Shown: positions 1 to 4,785, counted from the first letter of the stretch. The stretch is DNA of 5,042 bases from Bacteroidales bacterium (GCA_017428285.1 JAFRRE010000085.1:1-5042), one strand, 5' to 3'. Made by a program: numbers and translations. The notes: generated by a model not told the origin, from the letters alone.

Positions 1-98
1 CTGCTTGCACTTTCAAGACTGGTACTCAACATTTTGCAGGCCACCAAAAATACCCCGATGCCTGCGATTAGGGTTAAAATTGCGATAACGATGAGCAT
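1..98 (-). CDS. Possible N-terminus of a membrane protein or lipoprotein (partial)
   Basis: Starting from ATG at 98-96, 32 codons remain open to the window edge. They begin with a long hydrophobic stretch (MLIVIAILTLIAGIGVFLVA, then C21 and K22). This could be a transmembrane helix, or a lipoprotein signal whose lipobox is L18-V19-A20-C21. The same frame is open upstream for 11 more codons (from 131) and encodes basic residues (RFQKFTR) that would make a good positive n-region, but no ATG, GTG or TTG start lies there. No Shine-Dalgarno is visible. It lies 72 bases downstream of the PepSY lipoprotein stop on the same strand, so co-transcription is possible. PepSY-like genes are sometimes near two-component sensors, but nothing here identifies a kinase. 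The opposite strand is also open over this stretch, so the call is weak. Confidence 0.35.
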   Translation of the reverse strand, partial: MLIVIAILTLIAGIGVFLVACKMLSTSLESAS

Positions 99-112
99 AC
101 GCGTAAATTTTT

Positions 113-146
113 GAAAGCGGCCAACGATGGCTCACTGACCGCTTTC
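113..146. repeat. Inverted repeat with 8-bp arms between two minus-strand genes
   Basis: GAAAGCGG at 113-120 is the exact reverse complement of CCGCTTTC at 139-146, with an 18-base loop. It lies between the stop of the PepSY lipoprotein and the putative start at 98. Neither side has a clean T-tract, so it is not a classical intrinsic terminator. It could stabilise the 3' end of the lipoprotein mRNA or act in the leader of the next gene. The function is inferred only from position. Confidence 0.4.
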
Positions 147-170
147 GTTATAAAGAAAAAGATTGACTTC

Positions 171-1403
171 TTATTTGTTGTCGATATGGATTACATTGAA
201 GTTGCTATCAAATTCAATTTCAACTCCGTTACTTAACTCAATTTCCCAACCGTTTGCTTTCTTTTCGATTTTGTCAACATGTTGGTTGGGGTAATTCGTG
301 GCAACATAGGTGGAAATCTGTTCGGGGACGAGTTCGGTAGGAACAACGTCATAAACATTCGATTCATCGCAGTCGATGCTCTTCCATTCGAAGGCAAAGT
401 TGAAGGTGATTTCAGTGCCGTCGGTCAGTTTCACCTCATATTCATCCTCATCCACCTCAACCTTGAGGATGCCAACTTGAGGGAAATAGGTCTCCACAAA
501 AGTGTTGATTTCTGCATAGTCAGAAGGAGTTCCGCCGCCATTTCCACCGCCGTTTCCGATGACATTGAAGTTGGTGTCGAACTTGATTTCCTGTCCATTC
601 TTGAGTTCAATCTCCCAACCATAATGTTCTCTCTCGATTTGTTCGATCTGTTGGTTCGGGAAGTTCGTGTTTACATAGGTAGTAATCTGTTCGGGAACGA
701 GTTCTGTGGGTACGGCATTGTAAATGGAGGACTCTTCACAGTCGATGTGAGTCCATTCGAAGTTGAGATTGAAAGAAATCTCGGTACCGTCAGCAAGTTC
801 CACTTCGTATTCATCATCTTCCGCTTTGACGCTAAGAATTTCTGTTTGAGAGAAATATGTGCTTACAAAAGTGTTGATGTCAGGGTATTCAGTGTTGCTT
901 CCGCCACCGTTTCCGCCATTGTTGACGACATTGAAGTTGGCATCAAACTTAAGTTCAACATCATTGCTGAGTTCAATCTCCCAGCCATTGTTTTCCCTTT
1001 CGATTTCATCAATGTGTTGATTGGGATAGTTGGCGGTAACATAGGCTGCAATCTGCTCGGGGACAAGCGACGCAGGCACAGCACCATAGATGGATGAATG
1101 TTCGCAGTTCACCTCAACCCATTCAAACGCTTGGGTAAAATACACCTTGGTATTGTCGCTTAGAATCACACGGTAATAGTGTTCGGTCTGGTTACAGCTG
1201 AGGATGCTTGCTTCTGGGAAATGTGTGTTGACAAACGTGACAATGTCAGTGGCAATGTCAGTGGCATTGACGGGAGCACCGTTCCCTTCGGCCTCCCATT
1301 GGTTGTTGTTACTGTTGTTGCCTCCTGTGGGCGTTTCTTTTGTGCATGATGACACTGCGAAAGACAGTGCGATGCATGCTGCAAACAATGCTAATTTCTT
1401 CAT
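171..1403 (-). CDS. Lipoprotein with three tandem double PepSY-like repeats
   Basis: This is a 410-residue exported lipoprotein. Residues 1-19 form a signal peptide and V17-S18-S19-C20 is a lipobox, so C20 should be lipidated. An Asn/Gly-rich spacer follows (about 27-45). The rest is three repeats of about 122 residues (about 52-161, 175-283, 298-405). Each has two alternating half-units of the PepSY-like type (cf. the 'beta-lactamase-inhibitor-like, PepSY-like' Pfam family): a helix with a TFVxTxFP- or YVxTNYPNQ-like motif, then beta strands such as GWEIELSN..E..FD.NFNV. The motif LVPEQI recurs at 113-118, 235-240 and 358-363. A conserved Cys ends each first half (C100, C222, C345), followed by an acidic/Ser/Tyr motif. 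Repeats are joined by Gly-rich linkers (162-170, 283-291). The start is the ATG before the signal peptide and the stop is TAA. The function of these Bacteroidota proteins is not established; a periplasmic or surface binding role is inference. Most likely exported by Sec and Lol. Confidence 0.9.
   Translation of the reverse strand: MKKLALFAACIALSFAVSSCTKETPTGGNNSNNNQWEAEGNGAPVNATDIATDIVTFVNTHFPEASILSCNQTEHYYRVILSDNTKVYFTQAFEWVEVNCEHSSIYGAVPASLVPEQIAAYVTANYPNQHIDEIERENNGWEIELSNDVELKFDANFNVVNNGGNGGGSNTEYPDINTFVSTYFSQTEILSVKAEDDEYEVELADGTEISFNLNFEWTHIDCEESSIYNAVPTELVPEQITTYVNTNFPNQQIEQIEREHYGWEIELKNGQEIKFDTNFNVIGNGGGNGGGTPSDYAEINTFVETYFPQVGILKVEVDEDEYEVKLTDGTEITFNFAFEWKSIDCDESNVYDVVPTELVPEQISTYVATNYPNQHVDKIEKKANGWEIELSNGVEIEFDSNFNVIHIDNK
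189..1250 (-). repeat. Three coding tandem repeats, period about 366-369 bp
   Basis: The DNA encoding residues 52-405 of the lipoprotein consists of three diverged direct repeats. The anchor motif LVPEQI recurs 122 and then 123 residues apart. At the DNA level, segments near 310-335, 680-710 and 1050-1075 remain visibly alike (for example TCGGGGACGAG versus TCGGGAACGAG). Repeats 2 and 3 look closer to each other than to repeat 1. Such arrays can change copy number by recombination. Confidence 0.8.
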
Positions 1404-1404
1404 T

Positions 1405-1839
1405 TTAGTTAGATTTTAGTTGATAAATAATTGAATTATGGGATAAAAAAAGATGGTCCGAACCATAGTCCGCACCATCTCTAATATTTTTCGTGATGAT
1501 ATAGTTATGGCTGTCAGCCAGGTTTTTCCTTGGGGCGTAACGCCTTACCTGTCCGAGGCGTAAAGCCGCTGAGCATAGATTTTCATTTTGCTCCTCTCCT
1601 ATTGTTGTAACTGGGAAGAGGTCACATCGGCATTGCAAACCATCCGATGGACCATTGAGCACGAAATCCGAATCTTCATCGTCGTCAAACTCATCACCGT
1701 CGAACGACATACTGGACTGGATTTCAGTTTGTTCCATGAAAAATATGTCCTCTTGAGCCGTGCAAGTAAGGTCAAGAAGGAACAGACCCATCAGGATGAG
1801 GGCGACGACAGAAACATATTTTCGAAAAAAGACAATCAT
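1405..1839 (-). CDS. Small secreted acidic protein of unknown function; C-terminal part doubtful
   Basis: I do not recognise this protein. From ATG at 1839 the frame is open for 144 codons. Residues 1-28 form a convincing signal peptide (basic FFRKY, hydrophobic VSVVALILMGLFLL, cleavage likely near TCTA-QED). The mature part starts acidic, with D/E-rich residues 47-58, and carries Cys at 70, 72 and 89. After about residue 90 it turns basic (RLGQVRRYAPRK) and the DNA holds several hairpins. The last ~25 codons run straight through a strong intrinsic terminator (1445-1479) and end two bases before the lipoprotein ATG. So the true product may be shorter, frameshifted or decayed. An upstream TTG start at 1893 would lie inside the divergent thioesterase promoter region and is unlikely. 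It is in line with the PepSY lipoprotein gene and may share its transcript. Confidence 0.45.
   Translation of the reverse strand: MIVFFRKYVSVVALILMGLFLLDLTCTAQEDIFFMEQTEIQSSMSFDGDEFDDDEDSDFVLNGPSDGLQCRCDLFPVTTIGEEQNENLCSAALRLGQVRRYAPRKNLADSHNYIITKNIRDGADYGSDHLFLSHNSIIYQLKSN
1445..1479 (-). terminator. Intrinsic terminator upstream of the PepSY lipoprotein
   Basis: On the minus strand a GATGGT/ACCATC stem (arms 1474-1479 and 1452-1457) continues, after one G-G mismatch, with CG/CG, a G-U and AC/GT pairs around a TATG loop. It is followed directly by seven T residues (A-tract 1445-1451 on the plus strand). It ends 41 bases before the lipoprotein start at 1403. It either terminates the upstream small gene or acts as an attenuator for the lipoprotein. 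Confidence 0.8.
1509..1567 (-). other. Cluster of GGC-N5-GCC inverted repeats, possible structured RNA
   Basis: Three 11-base units of the form GGC-N5-GCC lie at 1509-1519 (GGCTGTCAGCC), 1534-1544 (GGCGTAACGCC) and 1557-1567 (GGCGTAAAGCC), spaced 25 and 23 bases apart. CAGGT (1519-1523) pairs with ACCTG (1547-1551) and encloses the middle unit. On the minus strand this block comes just before the terminator at 1479-1445 and the lipoprotein gene, an arrangement typical of riboswitches and attenuators. It does not match a riboswitch class I can recall. It also overlaps the open frame of the small acidic protein, so it may be coding sequence instead. Confidence 0.35.
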
Positions 1840-1877
1840 GGCTATGTATATAGAATAACTGATTAGTTCTGGAATTA

Positions 1878-1909
1878 TTGCCCTTGTGGGCAAAAAAAAC
1901 CTACCTTTG
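1878..1909 (+). promoter_or_regulatory. Bacteroidota-type promoter for the thioesterase
   Basis: TACCTTTG at 1902-1909 matches the -7 consensus TAnnTTTG exactly. A TTG at 1878-1880, 21 bases upstream, may be the -33 element. The box ends 16 bases before the ATG at 1926, so the leader would be very short. It also shows that the frame upstream of 1926 is not translated. Confidence 0.65.
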
Positions 1910-1925
1910 CCGAAAATTAGAATTT

Positions 1926-2630
1926 ATGTATAGCCTTAATTACAAAGTTACCACCAGCACCTGCGACAGCGAGGGCAAACTCAAACTGTTTTCCGCCCTT
2001 CAGATGATGCAGGACTGCTCGGAGATGTGGATCGACAGCGAGCCACAGGTAAAAGAATACTTTGCCCGCGAGAACATGGCGCAACTCTTGGCCTCAAGGC
2101 AGGTGGAGATCATGCGCTTGCCCGATTTCAAGGAAGAACTGACCGTGACCACCTCGGTCTATGGCATGAAACCCATGTTCGGCTTCCGTAACACCTTTAT
2201 TTATGATGCCGAAGGCAAGCCCTGCTACCGCACTTGGAGCATGGGTGCTTTTGTCGATAAGGCCAACGGCAAACTAAAGCGCGTGGACGATGCCGTGGCC
2301 AACTCGCTGCTCATCGAGCCGCAATTAGAGATGAACTACAAAGACCGCCGCATCATCCTGCCGAAGGAAGAAGGCAAGGCCTTCGCGCCCATCCAGGTGA
2401 TGCGTGCCGACATCGACTACAACCGCCACGTCAACAACGCCAACTACATCCGCATGGCGATGGAGTTGCTTCCTGAAGATTTCATCATAAAAGGGCTTCG
2501 CGTGGAATACCGAGTGGCTGCCAAACTGGGTGACAGCCTCACCCCTACCCTTTTCCAGATCTCAAACGGTTTCATCATCGAATTAGCTATTGGAAGCGAG
2601 GCGAGCGCTATTGTGGAGTTTATATCTTAA
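1926..2630 (+). CDS. Acyl-ACP thioesterase
   Basis: A 234-residue cytoplasmic enzyme of the bacterial acyl-ACP thioesterase family (related to plant FatA/FatB). It hydrolyses acyl-ACP to free fatty acid and ACP at the end of fatty-acid synthesis. The family is a double hot-dog fold. The first hot-dog covers about 1-130, with a long helix (LFSALQMMQDCSEMW) near 21-35. The second covers about 150-234 and carries the signature D164-Y-N166-R-H168-V-N-N-A-N-Y. E194 in VEYR corresponds to the catalytic acid known from plant enzymes, so the proposed D/N/H/E set is complete. Length is normal for the family. ATG at 1926 is preferred to a TTG at 1878, because the latter would add 16 residues encoded across the -7 box. 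Transcribed alone, divergent from the small acidic protein and convergent with the acetyltransferase. Chain-length preference cannot be read from sequence. Confidence 0.92.
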   Translation: MYSLNYKVTTSTCDSEGKLKLFSALQMMQDCSEMWIDSEPQVKEYFARENMAQLLASRQVEIMRLPDFKEELTVTTSVYGMKPMFGFRNTFIYDAEGKPCYRTWSMGAFVDKANGKLKRVDDAVANSLLIEPQLEMNYKDRRIILPKEEGKAFAPIQVMRADIDYNRHVNNANYIRMAMELLPEDFIIKGLRVEYRVAAKLGDSLTPTLFQISNGFIIELAIGSEASAIVEFIS

Positions 2631-2653
2631 CAGAAAAGCCACAGTGTTTCAAG

Positions 2654-2680
2654 AAGCCATCGGCAACGTAATGGCTTTTT
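2654..2680 (+). terminator. Intrinsic terminator between convergent genes
   Basis: AAGCCAT at 2654-2660 pairs with ATGGCTT at 2671-2677 around a 10-base loop, and the descending arm runs into TTTTT (2676-2680). It starts 24 bases after the thioesterase stop. On the minus strand the run after the stem is poorer in T (CTTGAAA), so it should work best for the thioesterase, with possible weak action on the converging acetyltransferase transcript. Confidence 0.75.
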
Positions 2681-2696
2681 GCGGGAGGGTTTGCCT

Positions 2697-3140
2697 TTAT
2701 TCCAGCCCCATCAGCATCACCCGCTCCTCTTTCTTGAAGCCGAATCTTTCATAGAAAGCGGGCAAGACACCCTCGCGGGCGGTAATCAAATGGAAACCTA
2801 CTATGCCTTGAGCCTTGAGGTCGGCGAGGCACTGCTCCAACAATTGGCTTGCGATGCCTTGTCGTTGGTATTGGGGCGCAACGGCGAGGTCGTTGATCTC
2901 AAAGGTGCGGCCATAATGGAACAGCATGGAAGTGCCCAAAGTGAAGCCTGCCACTTCGCCATCTACAACACATTCCAAACCATAATGCTGCTGGCATTCA
3001 AGCAGTTCACGGACATGGATGGTGGCATCTTCCACCGACCAGTTGTCGTTCCACGGCTCGCCCGAAAACGCCGCCGCATAGATGGCGCCATATTGGTTCA
3101 AATGCTCAATAGTGATGGGGTTAATGATGAGGTTTTGCAT
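2697..3140 (-). CDS. GNAT-family N-acetyltransferase
   Basis: A 147-residue, single-domain GNAT protein that should transfer an acetyl group from acetyl-CoA to an amine; the substrate is unknown. The N-terminal part holds AFSGEPW (24-30), a motif common in this kind of GNAT. The core strand FEINDLAVAP (80-89) leads into the acetyl-CoA pyrophosphate loop Q92-R-Q-G95-I-A97, matching Q/R-x-x-G-x-G/A, followed by the helix SQLLEQCLADL. The C-terminal part has the typical LPAFYERFGF motif (126-135). The ATG at 3140 is chosen; a TTG six codons upstream (3158) is in frame but overlaps the TATCTTTG promoter box. The gene is monocistronic, ends with TAA, and converges with the thioesterase. Confidence 0.9.
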   Translation of the reverse strand: MQNLIINPITIEHLNQYGAIYAAAFSGEPWNDNWSVEDATIHVRELLECQQHYGLECVVDGEVAGFTLGTSMLFHYGRTFEINDLAVAPQYQRQGIASQLLEQCLADLKAQGIVGFHLITAREGVLPAFYERFGFKKEERVMLMGLE

Positions 3141-3155
3141 AAGGGATATTTTTGG

Positions 3156-3163
3156 CAAAGATA
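3156..3163 (-). promoter_or_regulatory. -7 promoter box of the acetyltransferase gene
   Basis: On the minus strand TATCTTTG fits TAnnTTTG exactly and ends 15 bases before the ATG at 3140, much like the thioesterase promoter. No perfect -33 TTTG is visible. A small inverted repeat (GAATA at 3176-3180 and TATTC at 3188-3192) lies where the -33 region should be and could be an operator. Confidence 0.6.
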
Positions 3164-3232
3164 GTGGTTTATTGTGAATATCCGTACTATTCTTTTCACC
3201 TCTGTTTCCTACGGAACTCCATCATGATTAAA

Positions 3233-3278
3233 GGAAGCGGCTTTTTTATTTCTTAAACGAAATCTGAAAAAAGCTTCC
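3233..3278. repeat. Long imperfect hairpin between divergent promoters
   Basis: GGAAGC (3233-3238), TTTTTT (3242-3247) and ATTTC (3248-3252) pair with GAAAT (3259-3263), AAAAAA (3267-3272) and GCTTCC (3273-3278). The loop is TTAAAC. Each arm has a 3-base interruption (GGC and CTG). The 17 pairs make a near-symmetrical inverted repeat ending 20 bases before the antitoxin -7 box. No gene ends here, so termination is not an obvious role; a protein-binding site or a small remnant repeat is possible. Confidence 0.5.
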
Positions 3279-3297
3279 TCAAATATGAAAAATTGTG

Positions 3298-3305
3298 TAA
3301 TTTTG
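3298..3305 (+). promoter_or_regulatory. -7 promoter box of the antitoxin-like gene
   Basis: TAATTTTG fits TAnnTTTG exactly. It ends only 4 bases before the ATG at 3310. Transcription would therefore begin at or near that ATG, giving a leaderless mRNA, or the ATG at 3328 is the real start. Confidence 0.55.
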
Positions 3306-3309
3306 CGCA

Positions 3310-3525
3310 ATGAAAAATGAACTTGTGATGGAACCAATGATTGACACCATAGAAGAAATTGACCTTGTAAAAAAACAAGACGACCTCACACCTGAACAGC
3401 GTGCCTATTGGTTGGAATCCATTGAACGAGATATGCGCAATATGGACCAGCCGAAGAAGTATGTTTCTTTGGAACAATTCGGACAAGAATTGATGGCTGC
3501 AGTCAAAAGCAAAATATGTATGTAA
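3310..3525 (+). CDS. Small antitoxin-like protein (71 residues)
   Basis: A small acidic/charged protein with no signal peptide or membrane segment. It is mostly predicted helix: TIEEIDLVKKQDDL (13-26), TPEQRAYWLESIERDMRNM (27-45), then a C-terminal segment KYVSLEQFGQELMAAVKSKI (50-69). A helix-rich body with a tail of the form 'YvSlEeF.qeL..ai' is common in type II antitoxins that pair with ParE/RelE toxins, and 60-80 residues is the usual length. An ATG in another frame (3516) overlaps its last codons, as is usual for antitoxin-toxin pairs, and what follows reads like a damaged toxin. No DNA-binding motif is plain. The start could also be ATG at 3328 (residue 7), which would give a more normal leader. 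The antitoxin call rests on size, tail and neighbour. Confidence 0.6.
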   Translation: MKNELVMEPMIDTIEEIDLVKKQDDLTPEQRAYWLESIERDMRNMDQPKKYVSLEQFGQELMAAVKSKICM

Positions 3526-3795
3526 TTGTTGACAGGATTTTGCTGTCATCGTTGATTACATATTGAAAAAAGGTTTATCAAAGCTGCTTCGCAATTCAGG
3601 CATAGGCTTGGAGTTGCGGATTTTTTTCGTTCCCAAAGAACAACAATTTTGCAGTTTGCCATACACAGGTTTTTCCCTGATAACATTGCACATCGGAACG
3701 AGCAGAATTCCAACAAGGCAATCAAACCAGCAGATGAGACAGAGGTTATTGCCGACGTGATTATCCGCGAAAGCGAAATCGCTACTATGGATTAA
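3516..3795 (+). pseudogene. Frameshifted remnant, probably a ParE/RelE-type toxin
   Basis: ATG at 3516 overlaps the antitoxin stop and gives MYVIVDRILLSSLITY before a TGA at 3564. The +1 frame continues at once with IEKRFIKAASQFRHRLGVAD and stays open to TAA at 3795, but has no start codon near its head. Joined, the two halves follow the ParE-toxin pattern: a short first strand, then a helix ending YIE(K/E)RFG.KAA..F...L. One extra base, or loss of two bases from a TATATT, near 3562 would explain the break. The distal part (from about 3620) no longer resembles a toxin that I can place. Its last 25 codons (ending IIRESEIATMD) look like real coding sequence, so further indels or a fusion to another gene remnant are possible. 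Inactive if read conventionally. Confidence 0.45.
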
Positions 3796-3822
3796 TATCC
3801 CCGTCAGCTTTGAAAACTTAAC

Positions 3823-3861
3823 CGCCGCAAGGGTTTTCTTGACCTTTGCGGCGTTTATTTT
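3823..3861 (+). terminator. Intrinsic terminator of the antitoxin-toxin unit
   Basis: CGCCGCAAGG (3823-3832) pairs with CCTTTGCGGCG (3843-3853), leaving one bulged T. The loop is 10 bases, and TTTATTTT follows (3854-3861). It lies 28 bases after the stop at 3795 and so closes the small plus-strand unit that begins at 3298. It also isolates the methyltransferase gene from upstream transcription. Confidence 0.85.
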
Positions 3862-3938
3862 CAAACATCATCGAAACTTGGGAAAAGATCACTTTACATT
3901 ACCCATCAATTGGGATTTCGCGGTTTTTGAAATGGCCA

Positions 3939-3946
3939 TTACTTTG
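3939..3946 (+). promoter_or_regulatory. Probable -7 promoter box of the methyltransferase operon
   Basis: TTACTTTG differs from TAnnTTTG at one base. A loose -33 candidate (TTTCG, 3916-3920) lies about 18 bases upstream. The box ends 26 bases before the ATG at 3973, and an A-rich AAAAGAAA stretch precedes that start. It lies after the terminator at 3861, so a promoter is expected in this gap. Confidence 0.45.
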
Positions 3947-3972
3947 CAGTGTCAAACAACTAAAAGAAACCT

Positions 3973-4785
3973 ATGAAAACAGCATTAAAGAAAACGAAAC
4001 CCAACTACAAAAACTGGATGCCTAAAGGCATGATCCTTGGGACTTTGGGCGGCGCATTGGCCTGCTTGTTGTTGTTTTTGGTCTTTGGCGTGAGCGGACT
4101 GCTTGCCGCCGGAACGCTGAAGACTGCCCTGAAAATCGTTTTCCTTGTGCTCACCATCGTGCTGGCTTTGGTGACCCTATGGATGTGGCTGTTGCATCAT
4201 GCCTTCTCCTACAACGGCAAGCGTCAGATGTCGAAACAGATCATTGACGGCGTTGCCGCTTATGTCACCCTTCCCGAAGGCGGCAAAGGCCTCGATGTGG
4301 GCTGCGGTAGTGGTGCGCTGGCCATCGCTTGAGCCAAACGCAACCCCAAGGCCGAGATGTTCGGCATCGACCGATGGGGCAAAGAATATGCTTCCTATAG
4401 CCTAGACTTATGCGAACAAAACGCACAGGCCGAGGGTGTGAGTAATACCCATTTCGCCCAAGGCAACGCTTTGAAACTCGACTTTGCCGACGAGACTTTC
4501 GATGCGGTGACCAGCAACTATGTCTATCACAACATCCCGAGCCGCGACCGACAAGCCATTTTGTTGGAAACGCTGCGTGTGCTGAAGAAAGGCGGCACCT
4601 TCGCCATTCATGACATTTTCTCCCGATTCAAATATGGCGACATGCAGGCTTTTGTCAAGAAACTGAAAGGCATGGGATATGAAGAGGTTGAGCTCATTGA
4701 CACCACCAACGGTATGTTTATGACCCCGTGGGAAGCCAAATGGATGGGGCTGAGCGGATCGGCGATTTTGAAAGGAAAGAAATGA
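3973..4785 (+). pseudogene. Membrane-anchored SAM-dependent methyltransferase with one in-frame TGA
   Basis: Read through TGA at 4330-4332, this is a 270-residue class I SAM-dependent methyltransferase. Residues 1-20 are basic and cytoplasmic. Two hydrophobic helices follow (about 21-45 and 52-75), anchoring the enzyme in the inner membrane. The catalytic domain has motif I GLDVGCGSGALAIA (106-119), an acidic residue after strand 2 in GIDRWGKEYAS (131-141), the motif IV region FDAVTSNYVYHNIP (176-189) and the post-motif segment LRVLKKGGTFAIHD (201-214). TGA replaces residue 120, where I recall relatives reading ..IACAKRNP; a Cys codon is one change away. The conventional product would stop after motif I (119 residues). 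An internal ATG at 4357 would give a domain lacking motif I. Everything else is intact, so the change is recent, an error, or recoded. The substrate is unknown. Its stop overlaps the next gene's start. Confidence 0.75.
4351..4365 (+). other. Small hairpin downstream of the in-frame TGA
   Basis: GCCGA (4351-4355) pairs perfectly with TCGGC (4361-4365) around a GATGT loop. CCCCA (4344-4348) can pair with TGGGG (4375-4379) as an outer stem. The loop lies 24-28 bases after the TGA, inside the range where bacterial SECIS loops occur, but the stem is short and the known SelB-binding features (bulged U, GGU-type loop) are not clearly present. It may be chance in a G+C-rich coding stretch. Confidence 0.2.

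Noticed and set aside
1..114. A plus-strand frame open from the window edge to TGA at 112-114, as the tail of a gene
   Set aside because: It is antisense to a clearly hydrophobic minus-strand segment, and its own translation shows no recognisable feature. It cannot be excluded, only judged less likely.
279..1097. A 272-codon open frame on the plus strand opposite the lipoprotein gene
   Set aside because: It is the antisense of a repeat-rich gene with strong lipoprotein and PepSY-like features, and it mirrors the repeats. It has no promoter, and its hydrophobic composition is what the complement of acidic codons gives.
1542..1598. A 13-codon minus-strand peptide (MKIYAQRLYASDR) after AGGAG-like sequence, as a possible leader peptide
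   Set aside because: The Shine-Dalgarno match is tempting, but this phylum relies little on it. The peptide has no run of a single amino acid and overlaps the acidic-protein frame.
2679..3164. A 161-codon open frame on the plus strand over the acetyltransferase
   Set aside because: The minus strand has a full GNAT domain with its own promoter; the plus frame shows no domain and is a shadow.
3556..3864. A 102-codon minus-strand frame across the toxin remnant
   Set aside because: It runs through the terminator hairpin and has no promoter or recognisable domain.
3902..3914. CCCA-TCAAT-TGGG mini-hairpin upstream of the methyltransferase promoter
   Set aside because: Four base pairs only; expected by chance in a window of this size.
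4330..4332. A genome-wide reassignment of TGA to a sense codon
   Set aside because: Tryptophan is encoded by TGG throughout, and the methyltransferase itself ends at TGA overlapping the next gene, so TGA acts as a stop here.
4357..4785. Treating the downstream half of the methyltransferase as an independent gene
   Set aside because: It lacks SAM motif I, has no Shine-Dalgarno or promoter, and continues the upstream domain exactly in frame.
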